This document shows, in pieces, positions 32,530-46,600 of a stretch of 51,505 nucleotides of DNA. Location: contig JBBHKE010002911.1 of assembly GCA_037447655.1 (NCBI GenBank), positions 72,501 to 124,005 of the forward strand, written 5' to 3'. Position 1 is the first letter of the stretch. Each line of letters begins with the position of its first letter. The position numbers and the translations under genes are program-made. This DNA comes from Zygnema cylindricum. Its lineage: Eukaryota; Streptophyta; Zygnematophyceae; Zygnematales; Zygnemataceae. Below the pieces are notes generated by a model. That model ran no database searches. It was not told the DNA's origin and was given only the letters and a program-made list of their open reading frames with translations.

Positions 32530-35500
32530 ACTTGTTATCTAAACTACACAAAAAGTTAGTGCTAACAAGAATTGTTTTTTAAATTACAAAAACTCTTAAA
32601 CTTAACATGAATTGTTATCTAAACTACACAAACAGTTAGCGCTAACAAAAATGGTAACCTTACTTACACAAACTATAAGGACTATCAAGAATTGTTGTCT
32701 TAACTACAAAAACTCTAAGCAAGAGTAGGAATTTTTATCTAAACTACTTAAACTATTAGCGCTTACATGAATTGTTATCAACACTACACAAACTGTTAGC
32801 GCTGATAGGAATTATTATCTAAAACTACACAAATTGTTAGCGCTAACATGAATTGTTATCTAAACTACACAAATTGTTAGCGCTGATAGGAATTGTTATC
32901 TAGAACTACACAAACTGTTAGCGTTAACAAGACTTGTTATCTAAACTACACAAACTCTTAGCGCTAACAAGAATTGTAACCTAAACTTCAAAAACTCTTA
33001 GCCCTAGTAGGAATTTTTATCTAAACTACCCAAACAGTTAGCGCTGACATAAATTTTTATCAAAACTAAACAAACTGTTAGCGCTGATAGGAATTGTTAT
33101 CTAAAACTACACAAATAGTTAGCTCTAACAACAATTGTTATCTAATCTACACAAAGTGTTAGCGCTGATAGGAATTGTTATCTAGAACTACACAAATAGT
33201 TAGCACTAACAGGAATTGTTATCTATACTACACAAATTGTTAGCGCTGATAGGAATTGTTATCTAGAACTACACAAATAGTTAGCGCTAACAGGAATTGT
33301 TATCTAAACTACACAATTTGTTAACGTTAACAAGACTTGTTATCTAATCAACATAAACTATTAGCGCTAACAAGAATTGTTATCTAAACTACACAAACTG
33401 TTAGCACTAGTAGGATTTTTTGTCTAAACTACCCAAACTTTTTGCGGTTACATGAATTTTTATCAAAACTACACAAATTGTTAGCGCTGATAGGAATTGT
33501 TATCTAGAACTACACAAATAGTTAGCGCTAACAAGAATTGTAACCTAACTTACACAAACTATTAGCGCTAACAAGAATTGTTATCTAAACTACAAAAACT
33601 GTTAGCACTAGTAGGAATTTTAATCTAAACTACCCAAACTGTTAGCGCTTACATGAATTGTTATCAAAACTACACAAACTGTTAGCGCTGATAGGAATTG
33701 TTATCTAGAACTACACAAATAGTTAGCCCTAACAAGAATTGTTATCTAAACTACACAAACTGTTAGCGCTGATAGGGATTGTTATCTAGAACTACACAAA
33801 TAGTAAGCGCTAACAAGAATTGTAACCTAACTTACACAAACTATTAGAGCTTACAAGAATTGTTCTCTAAACTACAAAAACTTTTAGCTCTAGTAGGAAT
33901 GTTTATCTAAACTACCCAAACTCTTAGGGCTTACATGAATTGTTATCAACCACACAAACATTTAGCGTTGATAGGAATTGTTATCTAGAACTACACAAAT
34001 AGTTAGCCCTAACAGGAATTGTTATCTAAACTACACAAACAGGTAGCGTTAAGAAGACATGTTATCTAAACTACACAAACACTTAGCCCTAACAAAAATG
34101 GTTACCAAACTTATACAAACTATTAGCGTTAACAAGAATTTTTATCTAAACTACACAAATAGTTACCACTATCAAAAATGGTTACCTAACTTACACAAAA
34201 TTTTAGCGCTAACAAGAATTGTTATCTAAACTACAAAAACTATAAGCACTAGTTGGAAGTTTTATCTAAACTACCCAAACTGTTAGCGCTTACATGAATT
34301 GTTATCAAAACTACACAATTTGTTAGCGCTGATAGGAGTTGTTATCTAGAACTACACAAATAGTTAGCGCTAACAGGAATTGTTATCTAAACTACACAAA
34401 CTGTTAGAGCTGATAGGAATTGTTATCTAGAACTACACAAATAGTTAGTGCTAACAAGAATTGTTATCTAAACTACACAAACTGTTAGCGTTAACAAGAC
34501 TTGTTATCTAAACTACACAAAAAGTTAGTGCTAACAAGAATTATTATTTAAACTACAAAAACTCTAAGCAACAGTAGGAATTTTTATCTAAACTACTTAA
34601 ACTGTTAGCGCTTACATGAATTGTTATCTAAACTACACAAACTGTTAGCAATCATAGGAATTGTTATCTAGAACTACACAAATAGTTAGCACTAACAAGA
34701 ATTGTAACCTAACTTGCACAAACTATTGGCACTAACAAGAATTGTTATCTAAACTACAAAAATTGTTAGCACTAGTAGGAATTTTTATCTAAGCTACCCA
34801 AACTGTTAACGCTTACATGAATTGTTATCAAACCTACACAAACTGTTAGCGCTGATAGGAATTGTTATCTAGAACTACACAAATAGTTTGCGCTAACAAG
34901 AATTGTAACCTAACTTACACAAACTATTAGCGCTAACAAGAATTTTTATCTAAACTACACAAACTGTTAGCACTAGTAGGAATTTTTATCTAAACTACCC
35001 AAACTGTTTGCGCTTACATGAATTGTTATCTAAACTACACAAACTGTTAGCGATCATAGGAATTGTTATCTAGAACTACACAAATAGTTAGCCCTAACAG
35101 GAATTGTTATCTAAACTACACAAACTATTTGCGCTGATAGGGATTGTTATCTAGAACTACACAAACAGTTAGCGCTAACAAGAATTGTAACGTAACTTAC
35201 ACAAACTATTAGCGCTAACAAGAATTGTTATCTAAACTACAAAAACTGTTAGCACTAGTAGGAATTTTTATCTAAACTACCCAAACTGTTAGCGCTTACA
35301 TGAATTGTTATCAAACCTACACAAACTGTTAGCGCTGATAGCAATTGTTATCTAGAACTACACAAATAGTTAGCGGTAATGTGAATTGTTATCTAAACTA
35401 CACAAACTGTTAGCGTTAACAAGACTTGTTATCTAAACTACATAAACAGTTAGCGCAAACAAGAATTGTAACGTAACTTACACAAACTATTAGCGCTAAC

Positions 35501-37368
35501 AAGAATTGTTATCTAAACTACAAAAACTGTTAGCACTAGTAGGAATTTTTATCTAGAACTACCCAAACTGTTAGCGCTTACATGAATTGTTATCAAACCT
35601 ACACAAACTGTTAGCGCTGATAGCAATTGTTATCTAGAACTACACAAATAGTTAGCGGTAATAGGAATTGTTATCTAAACTACACAAACTGTTAGCGTTA
35701 ACAAGACTTGTTATCTAAACTACATAAACAGTTAGCGCAAACAAGAATTGTAACGTAACTTACACAAACTATTAGCGCTAACAAGAATTGTTATCTAAAC
35801 TACAAAAACTGTTAGCACTAGTAGGAATTTTTATCTAAAACTACCCAAACTGTTAGCGCTTACATGAATTGTTATCAAACCTACACAAACTGTTAGCGCT
35901 GATAGGAATTGTTATCTATAACTACACAAACAGTTAGCGCTAACAAGAATTGTAACCTAACTTACACAAACTATTGGCGCTAACAAAAATTGTTATCTAA
36001 ACTACAAAAACTGTTAGCACTAGTAGGAATTTTTTTCTAAACTACCCAAACTGTTAGCGCTTACATGAATTTTTATCAACCACAATTAATTAGCCCTGAT
36101 AGGAATTTTTATCTAGAACTACACAAATAGTTAGCGCTAAAAGGAATTGTTATCTAAACTACACAAACTATTAAAGCTGATATGTATTGTTATCTAGAAC
36201 TACACAAATAGTTAGCGCTAACAGGAATTGTTATCTTAACTACACAAACTGTTAGCGTTAACAAGACTTGTTATGTAAACTACATAAACAGTTGGCGCTA
36301 ACAAGAATTGTAACCTAACTTACACAAACTATTAGCGCTAACAAGAATTGTTATCTAAACTACACAAACTCTTAGCGCTGATAGGAATTGTAATCTAGAA
36401 CTACCCAAAATGTTAGCCCTTAAATGAATTGTTATCTAAACTACACAAACTCTTAGCGCTAACAAGAATTGTAACCTAACTTACACAAACTATTGGCGCT
36501 AACAAGAATTGTTATCTAAACTACAAAAATTGTTAGCACTAGTGGGAATTTTTATCTAAACTACCCAACTTGTTAGCGCTTACATGAATTGTGTTCTAAA
36601 CTACACAAACTTTTAGCGGTGATAGGAATTGTTATTTAGAACTACACAAATAGTTAGCCCTAACAAGAATTGTTATCTAAACTACACAAACTGTTAGCGC
36701 TGATAGGGATTGTTATCTAGAACTACACAAATAGTTAGCGCTAACAAGAATTGTTATCTAAACCTCACAAAATGTTAGCGTTAACAAGACTTGTTATCTA
36801 AACTACATAAAGAGTTAGCGCTAACAAGAATTATAACGTAACTTACACAAACTATTAGCAACTACAAAAACTGTAACCACTAGTAGGAATTTTTATCTAA
36901 ACTACCCAAACTGTTAGCGCTGATAGGGATTGTTATCTAGAACTACACAAATAGTTAGCGGTAATAGGAATTGTTATCTAAACTACACAAATTGTAAGCG
37001 TTAACAAGACTTGTTATCTAAACTACATAAACAGTTAGCGCTAACAAGAATTGTTATCTAAACTACAAAAACTGTAAGCGTTAACAAGACTTGTTATCTA
37101 AACTACATAAACAGTTAGCGCTAACAAGTATTGTTATCTAAACTACAAGTGTTAGCGCTAGAAAGAATTGTTATCTAGAACTACCGAAACTGATAGAGCT
37201 TACATGAATTGTTATCAAAACCACACAAACAATTAGCCCTGATAGGAATTGTTATCTAGAACTACACAAATAGTTAGCGTTAACAGGAATTCTTATCTAA
37301 ACTAAACAAATTGTTAGAGCTGATAGGGATTGTTATCTAGAACTACACAAATAGTTAACGCTAACAGA
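32530..37368. repeat. Satellite array, part 1: ~40-bp monomers in higher-order repeats
   Basis: About 120 monomers of 40-41 bp with the frame TTAGCGCTAACAAGAATTG, then TTATCTAAACTACACAAACT. At least seven subtypes recur in fixed order. F has ACTAGTAGGAATTT and CTACCC, G has GCTTACATG, A has GCTGATAGG and CTAGAACTA, B has AACAGGAATTG, C has GTTAACAAGACTTG, D has TGTAACCTAACTTAC and E has CTACAAAAACT. F-G-A-D-E repeats at 201 bp (F at 33403 and 33604) and F-G-A-B-C-D-E at 281 bp (35251, 35532, then 35814). Many junctions carry the perfect palindrome TTAGCGCTAA. There are no open frames. Confidence 0.95.
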
Positions 37369-38161
37369 ATATGAGCTCAACATATCTTCCCAGTATAAGT
37401 AGTCAGTTCCGTCAAAAATAGGCAATTTGGGCGGTGGGCCCATAACCTATTGTAGGTCATGGGCATTAAGACTCGGCTGGGATCCACTCACACTAGGAGT
37501 CACACTTGCACCAGCGGGAGCAGGTGGAGCACTAGGGCTAATAATAGGAGCACTTGCAATAGGAGCTGAGCCATTATCAGACATGTTAGCGGAAGCAAAC
37601 CCAATGAGAAATGCCTAAAAGACTAGATCTATAGTGTAAGATATGTTACTCGAAACAAAAAGAGGTCTTTCAACCAAACAAACATGTACTACAAGCAAAT
37701 TAGAGACAATAGAGCATAAAACACCTTAAACTGCACTCAGTGCTCTCATTTCCTTAACTCTTCTGTAAAATGTACATTCTGTGTTGAATTGATCAATCCT
37801 AATTAAACTAAATACTCAAAAGATCTACGAAACATCTTAAAAGATCTAGAAAACATCTAAAAGATCTAAAAAACATCCAAAACGTATGTACATGGTCCAC
37901 CAGACACCCTACTGACAAAATCTAAGTGTTTGGACCAGAATTGTCCACTAACAATATCTATACCCTAAAAATCCGGGTGATTCTTATCACGTCTACATTC
38001 ATTGGCAGCCGTACACACTAATTAACTAAAAGATATCAATTCGTGTAGATACTACAAAAAATCCAAACTAAATTTGGTCAACATTGAACAGTTCGTATTC
38101 AAAAAATATTCTAAGTCCTAGACTCAAATTTCTATGCCTTACTAAAGCTTACTTTTCAATA
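37369..38161 (-). mobile_element. Truncated inverted copia (A/D family): LTR + PBS + gag start
   Basis: On the minus strand: LTR 38161-37448 (714 bp, TATTG...CAATA), PBS GGTTATGGGCCCACC at 37447-37433, then ~64 bp of gag ending near 37369 at ATATTC-like sequence. The rest of the element is missing and the satellite resumes on both sides. The plus-strand frame at 37427-37618 is the antisense of the LTR-encoded gag leader, not a gene. Confidence 0.9.
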
Positions 38162-41100
38162 CTAAAAGGAATTGTTATCTAAACCACACAAACTCTTAAC
38201 GCTAACAAGAATTGTAACCTAACACAAACTATTAGCGCTAACAAGAATTGTTATCTAAACTACAAAAACTGTTACCACTAGTAGGAATTTTTATCTAAAC
38301 TACCCAAACTGTTAGCGCTTACATGAATTGTTATCAAAACTACACAAACTGTTAGCGTTGATAGGAATTGTTATCTAAACTACACAAATAGTTAGCGCTA
38401 ACAAAAATGGTTACCTAAATAAAACAAACTATTAGCGTTAACAAGAATTATTATCTAAACTTCACAAACTGTTAGCACTAGTAGGAATTTTTATCTAAAC
38501 TACCCAAACTGTTAGCGCTTACATGAATTGTTATCAAAACTACACAAACTGTTAGCGCTGATAGGAATTGTTATCTAGAACTACACAAATAGTTAGCGCT
38601 AATAGGAATTGTTATCTAAACTACACAAACTGTTAGCGTTAACAAGACTTGTTATCTAAACTACACAAACTCTTAGCGCTAACAAGAATTGTAACCTAAC
38701 ATACACAAACTATTAGCGCTAACAAGAATTGTTATCTAAACTACAAAAACTGTTAGCACTAGTAGGAATTTTTATCTAAATTACCCAAACTGTTAGCGCT
38801 TACATGAATTGTTATCAAAACTACACAAAATGTTAGCGCTGATAGGAATTGTTATCTAAAACTACACAAATAGTTAGCGCTAACAGGGATTGTTATCTAA
38901 ACTACACAAACTGTTCGCTTTAACAAGACTTGTTATCTAAACTATACAAACTCTTAGCGCAAACAAGATTTGTTATCTAAACTACAAAAACCGTAAGCAC
39001 TAGTAGGAATTTTTTTCTAAACTACCCTAGCTGTTAGCGCTTACATGAATTGTTATCAAAACTACACAAACTGATAGCATTAATAGGAATTGTTATCTAA
39101 ACTACACAAATAGTTAACGCTAACAGGAATTGTTATCTAAACTACACAAACTGTTAGCTCTGATAGGAATTGTTATCTAGAACTACACAAATAGTTAGCG
39201 CAAACATGAATTGTTATCTAAACTACACAAACGGTTAGCGTTAACAAGACTTGTTATCTAAACTACATAAATAGTTAGCGCTTACAAGAATTGTAACCTA
39301 ACTTACACAAACTATTAGCATTAACAAGAATTGTTATCTAAACTACAATAACAGTTCGCACTAGTAGGAATATTAATCTAGACTACCCAAACTGTTAGTA
39401 CTTACATGAATTGTTATCAATACTACACAAACTGTTAGTGGTGATAATAATTGTTATCTAAAACTACACAAATAGTAAGTGCTGACAGGAATTGTTATCT
39501 AAACTACAGAAACTGTTAGCGTTAACAAGACTTGTTATCTAAACTATACAAACTCTTAGCACTAACAAGAATTGTAACCTCTTACACAAACTATTAGAGC
39601 TAACGAGAATTGTTATCTTAACTACAAAAACTATAAGCACTAGTAGGAATTTTTATCTAAATTACCCAAACAGTTAGCGCTAACATGAATTGTTATCAAA
39701 ACTACACAAACTGTTAGCGTTAACACGACTTGTTATAAAAACTACACAAAAGGTTAGCGTTGATAAGAATTGTTATCTAGAACGACACAAATAGTTAGCG
39801 CTTACAGAAATTGTTTTCTATACTACACAAACTATTAGCCTTAACAAGACTTGTAATCTAAATTACACAAACAGTTAGCGCTAACAAGAATTATTATTTA
39901 AATTTCAAAAACTCTTAAAGTTAACATGAATTGTTATCTAAACTACACGAACAGTTAGCGCTAACAAAAATGGTAGCAAAACTTACAGAAATTCTTAGCG
40001 CTAACAAGAATTGTTATCTAAACTACAAAAACTGTTAGCACTAGTAGGAATTTTTATCTAAACTACCCAAACTGTTAGCGCTTACATGAATTGTTATCAA
40101 AACTACACAAACTGTTAGCGTTGATAGGAATTGTTATCTAGAACTACAAAAATAGTTAGCGCTAACAGGAATTGTTATCTAAACTACACAAACTATTAGC
40201 GTTAACAAGACTTGTAATCTAAACTACACAAACAGTTAGCGCTAACAAGAATTATTATTTAAATTACAAAAACTCTTAAAGTTAACATGAATTGTTATCT
40301 AAAATACATAAACAGTTAGCGCAAACAATAATTGTAACCTAACTTACACAAACTATTAGCGCTAACAAGAATTGTTATCTAAACTACAAAAATTGTAAGC
40401 ATTAGTAGGAATTTTTATCTAAACTACCCAAGTTAGCGCTTACATGAATTGTTATCAAAACTACACAAACTATTAGCGCTAATAGGAATTGTTATCTAGA
40501 ACTACAAAAACGGTTAGCGCTAACAAGAATTGTTATCTAAACTACACAACCTGTTAGAGTTAACAAGACTTATTATCTAAACTACACAAACAGTTAGCGC
40601 TAACAACAATTATTATTCTAACTTTTACAAACTATTAGCGTTAACAAGAATTGTTATCTAAACTACACAAACTGTTAGCCCTAGTAGGAATTTTTATCTA
40701 AACTACCCAAACTGTTTGCGCTTACATGAATTGTTATCAATACTACACAAACTCTTAGCGGTGATAGGAATTGTTATCTAAAACTACACAAATAGTTAGT
40801 GCTAACAGGAATTATTATCTAAACTACACAAACTGTTAGCGTTAACAAGACTTGTTATCTATACTACACAAACTCTTAGCGCTAACAACATTTGTAACCT
40901 AACTTACACAATCTATTAGCGCTAACAAGAATTGTTATCTTAACTAAAAAAACTGTTAGCACTAGTAGGAATTTTTATCTAAATTACCCAAACTGTTTAC
41001 GCTAACATGAATTGTTATCTAAACTACAAAAACTGTTAGCGTTAACAAGACTTGTTATCTAAACTACACAAACTCTTAGCGCTAACAAGAATTGTAACCT

Positions 41101-42231
41101 AACTTACACAAACTATTAGCGCTAACAAGAATTGTTATCTAAACTACAAAAACTGTTAGCAATTGTAGGAATTTTTATGTAAATAACCCAAACTGTTAGC
41201 GCTTACATGAATTGTTATCAAAACTACACAAACAGTTAGCGTTGATAGGAATTGTTATCTAGAAGGACACAAATAGTTAGCGCTAACAGGAATTGTTATC
41301 TAAACTACACAAACTATTAGCGTTAACAAGACTTGTAATCTAAACTACAAAAACAGTTAGCGCTAACAAAAATTATTATTTAAATTACAAAAACTCTTAA
41401 AGTTAACATGAATTGTTATCTAAACTACACAAACAGTTAGCGCTAACAAATATGGTAGCCTAACTTACACAAATTATTAGTGCTAACAAGAATTGTTATC
41501 TAAACTACAAAAACTGTTAGCAGTAGTAGGAATTTTTATCTAAACCACCCAAACTCTTAGTGCTTACATGAATTGTTATTAAAACTACACAAACTGTTAG
41601 CGTTAACAAGACTTGTTATCTAAACTACACAAATTCTTAGCGCTAACAAGAATTGTAACCTAACTTACACAAACTATTAGCACTAACAAGAATTTTTATC
41701 TAAACTAAAAAAACTATTAGCACTAGTAGGAATCTTTATCTAAACTACCCAAACTGTTAGCGCTTACATGAATTGTCATCAAAACTACACAAACTGTTAG
41801 CGCTGATAGGAATTGTTACCTAAAACTACACAAATAGTTAGTGCTAACAGGAATTGTTATCTAAACTACACAAACTGTTAGCTTTAACAAGACTTGTTAT
41901 CTAAACTGCACAAACTCTTAGCGCTAACAAGAATTGTAACCTAACTTACACAAACTATTAGCGCTAACAAGAATTGTTATCTAAACTACAAAAAGTTTTA
42001 GCACTAGTAGGAATTTTTATCTAAATTACCCAAACTGTTAGCGCTAACATGAATTGTTATCAAAACTACACAAACTGTTAGCGTTAACACGACTTGTTAT
42101 CTAAACTACACAAATAGTTAGCGCTAACATAAATGGTAACCTAACTTATACAAACTATTAGTGTTAACAAGAACTGTTATCTAAACTACACAAACTGTTA
42201 CGCTAGTAGGAATTTTTATCTAAACTACCCA
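38162..42231. repeat. Satellite array, part 2
   Basis: Roughly 100 more monomers in the same orientation as part 1, with the same F-G-A-(B-C)-D-E order and more frequent subtype substitutions and partial monomers (e.g. 39900 and 40260, AACTCTTAAAGTTAACATG units). Confidence 0.95.
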
Positions 42232-42280
42232 TATTGAAAAGTAAGCTTTAGTAAGTCTTAGAAATTTGAGTATAGGATTT
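42232..42280 (+). repeat. LTR 5'-end scrap at the satellite inversion point
   Basis: TATTGAAAAGTAAGCTTTAG through GAGTATAGGA, the first ~46 bp of the family LTR. To its left an F monomer reads forward; to its right (from ~42285) an F monomer reads in reverse complement. Confidence 0.85.
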
Positions 42281-42906
42281 TGAGTTTAGATAAAAATTCC
42301 TACTAGTGCTAACAGTTTTTGTAGTTTAGATAACAATTCTTGTTAGCGCTAATAGTTTGTGTAAGTTAGGTTACAATTCTTGTTTGAGCTAAGAGTTTGT
42401 GTACTTTAGATGACATTTCCTGTTAGCGCTTACTATTTGTGTAGTTCTAGATAACAATTCCTATCAGCGATAACAGTTTGTGTAGTTTTGATAACAATTC
42501 ATGTTATCGCTAACAGTTTGGGTAGTTTAGATAAAAATTTCTACTAGTGCTAACAATTTTTGTAGTTTAGATAACAATTCTTGTTAGCGATAATAGTTTG
42601 TGTAAGTTAGGTTACAATTCTTGTTAGCGCTAAGAGTTTGTGTAGTTTAGATAACAAGTCTTGTTAACACTAACAGTTTGTGTAGTTTGGATAACAATTC
42701 CTGTTAGCGCTAAGTATTTGTGTAGTTCTAGATAACAATTTCTATCAGCGCTAACAGTTTGTGTAGTATTGATAATAATTCAGTAAGCGCTAACAGTTTG
42801 GGTAGTTTAGATAAATATTCCTACTAGTGCTTACATTTTTTGTAGTTTAGATAACAATTCTTGTTAGCGCAATAGTTTGTGTAAGTTAGGTTACAATTCT
42901 TGTTAG
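42281..42906. repeat. Satellite array, part 3, inverted orientation
   Basis: About 15 monomers in reverse complement (GTGTAGTTTAGATAACAATTC...). They end ...CTTGTTAG exactly where the 5' LTR of element D starts. Confidence 0.93.
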
Positions 42907-43615
42907 TATTGAAAAGTAAGCTTTAGTAAGTCTTTGAAATTGAGTCTAGGACTTAGAATATTTTTAGAATACCAACTGTTCAATATTGACCAAATTTAGT
43001 GTAGATTTTTTTGTAGTATCTACACGAATTGATATCTTTTAGTAAATTAGTGTGCAGGGCCGCCAATGAATGTAGACGTGAAAAGAATCACCCGGATTTT
43101 TAGGGTATAGATATTGTTAGTGGACAATTCTGGTCCAAACACTTAGATTTTTGTCAGTAGGGTGTCTGGTGAACCATGTACATACGTTTTTGATGTTTTC
43201 TAGATCTTTTAGATGTTTTTTAGATCTTTTAGATGTTTTCTAGATCTTTTGAGTATTTAGTTCAATTAGGATTGATCAATTCAATACAGAATGTACATTC
43301 TACACAAGAATTAAGGAAATGAGAGCACTGAGTGCAGTTTAAGGTGTTTTATGCTCTATTGTCTCTAATTTGCTTGAAGTACATGTTTGTTTGGATGAAA
43401 TACCTCTTTCGTTTGGAGTTACATATCGCAACTATAAATCTAGTCTTCTAGGCATTTCTCTTTGGGTTTGCTTCCGCTAACATGTCTGATAATGGCTCAG
43501 CTCCTATTGCAAGTGCTCCTATTAGCCCTAGTGCTCCATCTGCTCCTGCTGGTGCAAGTGTTACTCCTAGTGGGAGTGGATCACAGCCGAGTCTTAATGC
43601 CCATGACCTTTAACA
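42907..43615 (+). repeat. 5' LTR of element D
   Basis: TATTG...TTAACA. It contains the gag ATG at 43482 and three GATGTTTTCTAGATCTTTTA-type repeats near 43190-43255. The final codons read CTT TAA CAG, where A has CTT CAA CAG: a C-to-T change producing a stop at 43611-43613. Confidence 0.93.
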
Positions 43616-46600
43616 GGTTATGGGCCCATCGCCCAAATTGCCTATTTTTGACGGAACTGACTTCTTATATTGGGAAGATATGTTGAGCTCATATTTCGAG
43701 GAGAGGGACTTGTCATCCATTGTAGAAGGAACAGCGGATGTGACTGCGCCGGATAGGAGAAAGAAGAATCTCCATTGCCTCAACGTCTTGAAGCAGTCTA
43801 TGACAAAAGATTTGGTAATGTCGTATTTTGAGATGAAAAAAGCTTCTGTTGTTTGGTTTAGTGTACGTGCTATGTATGTTCAGCTAGATGTTACCGTCCA
43901 GACAAACATAGCCACTCAGATTTTTGAATTTAAGTATTCTGGAGGTAGTATGTCAGATCATTGTCATGCTATGAAAAGGTTGTTTCTTCAGAGTACTAGT
44001 GCAGGTGGGGACTTTTCACCACCTCAGCAGGCTATGTTGTTGATGAGAACTTTGCCCGATGAATATAAGGGAGCCATGGATAGGCTTAGGGCTATTCCAC
44101 AGCGTCAATGGAACATAGCATTAGCAATTCAACTTATTTTGAGTGAAGAAGCTAACCAAATGTCACAAAGAGGTAGTAGTAAGTCTGTTCAGGCACTAGC
44201 TAACCAGTTTTCAGACTCTAAGATTGGCAATGGCAGTGGCAGAGGTAGTGGTCCTAGAAGGACACCTTTGACATGCTATTATTGTGATGAAAAAGGCCAT
44301 GTTTTCAGATTGTGTAATGCCTACAAGAGAGCGAAAGCTACAGGAAATTTTCGCTCTGGTTGGGACGAAAGCCGGGTTCCTTCTCAATCTGGTGGACGGC
44401 CAACTTCTCTATTCAACGAACTAAAGGAGGAGGATGTGAGCAGCTATCCTATCAACAGCGAAAAGAAATACTTTGCGATGGCACAAGCAACGGAAGGCGT
44501 GGAGGAAGACGAATGGATAATGGACTCCGGTGCATCTGCCCACATGTGCCGCAATCGCCATCTATATGAGAGTATTCAATCTATTTCACCCATCAAAATT
44601 TATTTTAGTGATGATACCTTTGTTGAGTCAAAAGCAAAGGGGAGGGTGTCACTTATGTTGAACGTAGAGGGAAAACCTGTGAAAAGGGTTTTGGAAGATG
44701 TGTTGCATGTCCCAGCTTTTAAAAGAAACTTTTTCTCTACGTCAGTGGTAGAAAAGAAAGGTTTTAAAACTATATCTGAGAATGGAAAGAAAACAGTGAG
44801 TAAGAATGGGAAAATAGTTGCAGAAGGATTTGCTGGAGGAAACAATTTGTATCGGTTGAGTCTTGCAAATGATAATGACAATGATGTTATGTACTCAAGT
44901 GTAATCAGTGATTGTGATTTATGGCATAAACGTTTAGGACATGTGAATTATGATAGATTAGAAAAGATGGTAAATCAAAAAATGGTGGAAGGTGTAAAAA
45001 TTAGTCAAAAACCAGCATCAAATGTATGTGATGGTTGTGCAATGGGAAAAATTCATAAGTTGCCTTTCCCTTCGCAAACTGATCATAGAAGTAGCAGGGT
45101 GCTAGAACTAATTTATTCAGATGTATGGGGGCCATCTAGGTATCCATCTGTGGGAGGTGCTAAGTTTATGCTTACCTTTACTGATGACTATAGTAGATTT
45201 ACTACAGTTTATTTTTTGAGAAGTAAGGATGAAGTTTTTTCAAAATTTAAAGAGTATAAGGCTTGGGTTGAGAATCTACATGAGAGAAAGATAGCGGGAT
45301 TCAGATCTGATAATGGAGGGGAGTACATTTCTAATGAGTTTGCAGAATTCCTAAAATTGCATGGAATCTCACGTCAACTAACCGTTCCTTATTCTCCGGA
45401 ACAAAACGGTGTTTCAGAAAGGATGAATAGGACCATATCAGAGTGTGCTAGGACAATGATGGCTGATATGGACATAGATTACAAATTTTGGGCAGAGGCT
45501 ATGCATTGTGCAGCTTATGTGAGAAATAGGCTAGAAACAAGGGCAATAAAAGATAAAACTCCTTATGAAATGTGGACAGGACACAAACCAGATGTAAGTC
45601 ACTTCAAAGTGTTTGGAAGTAAGGTATTTTTGCTAGATAATGATCCACAAAAATGGAAATTAGAGCCAAAAGGCATACCAGGTATATTTTTAGGGTATGA
45701 TGATCATGCCAAGGGTTATAAAGTATATGACATTAAGAGAAATAGAGTTGTGGTAGCCAGAAACATCATAGTGAAGGATGAGGGAAGAGGAGTAGATGTA
45801 TTTAGTCAATGTAGCAATGAAAAGAAAGATAAAAGTGTTGATTATATCTTTTTAGAGGAAAATCCTTTATTTTTCAAGAAAAATGTAGAAAATGCATCTA
45901 GTTTAAGTCAAAATGACTTGGAATCATCTTCTCCACCAGAAACAGGAAGTGTTATGCCCGAAAGAGTTGTAGAATCTCCTCTACCTCAAGCTGAAACTGA
46001 ATCACAAGAAGAATCACATGTATCAAGGAGGAGGACCCAACCATCTATACCAGCGACAGAATTTCCAGGTGGAGTGAGGCGAAGTGCACGACTCAGGGGA
46101 GAAAATGCAGCCTTTGCTCATTCTGCACACATAGAAGAGCCTTTAACATTGAAAGAAGCTTTTTCGAGTAATGAAAGGGAACATTGGGTGGAAGCCGTCA
46201 ATGAGGAAATGAAGTCCATCATGGAGGCCCAAACTTGGGATCTGGTGGAACTTCCTCCAGGAAGAAAGGCTATTGGAAGTAAATGGGTGTTTAAGTTAAA
46301 ATTGAACCCAGATAATACCATAGACAGGTATAAGGCTCGCTTGGTTGCTAAGGGATATAATCAAAAGAGGGGATAGATTATGAAGAAAAAATTTCACCGG
46401 TTGTAAGGTTTCCATCCGTCCGCATCTTACTTACATTAGCTGCCATAGAGGATTTTGACATCCACCAAATGGATGTCAAAACTGCATTTTTGCATGGTGA
46501 TTTAGATGAGGTCATCTATATGAAGCAACCAGAGGGTTTTAAGGAAACACGAAAAGAAAATCTTGTGTGCAGACTTTTAAAATCTTTGTATGGCCTAAAA

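Noticed and set aside
37427-37618. 63-codon plus-strand ORF
   Set aside because: It is the antisense of the LTR-encoded gag leader of the inverted truncated element.
32530-42231. CRISPR array
   Set aside because: Monomers are contiguous with no unique spacers, and the context is a plant genome with retrotransposons.
42232-42906. Separate full LTR element starting at 42232
   Set aside because: Only the first ~46 bp of LTR are present before satellite sequence resumes.
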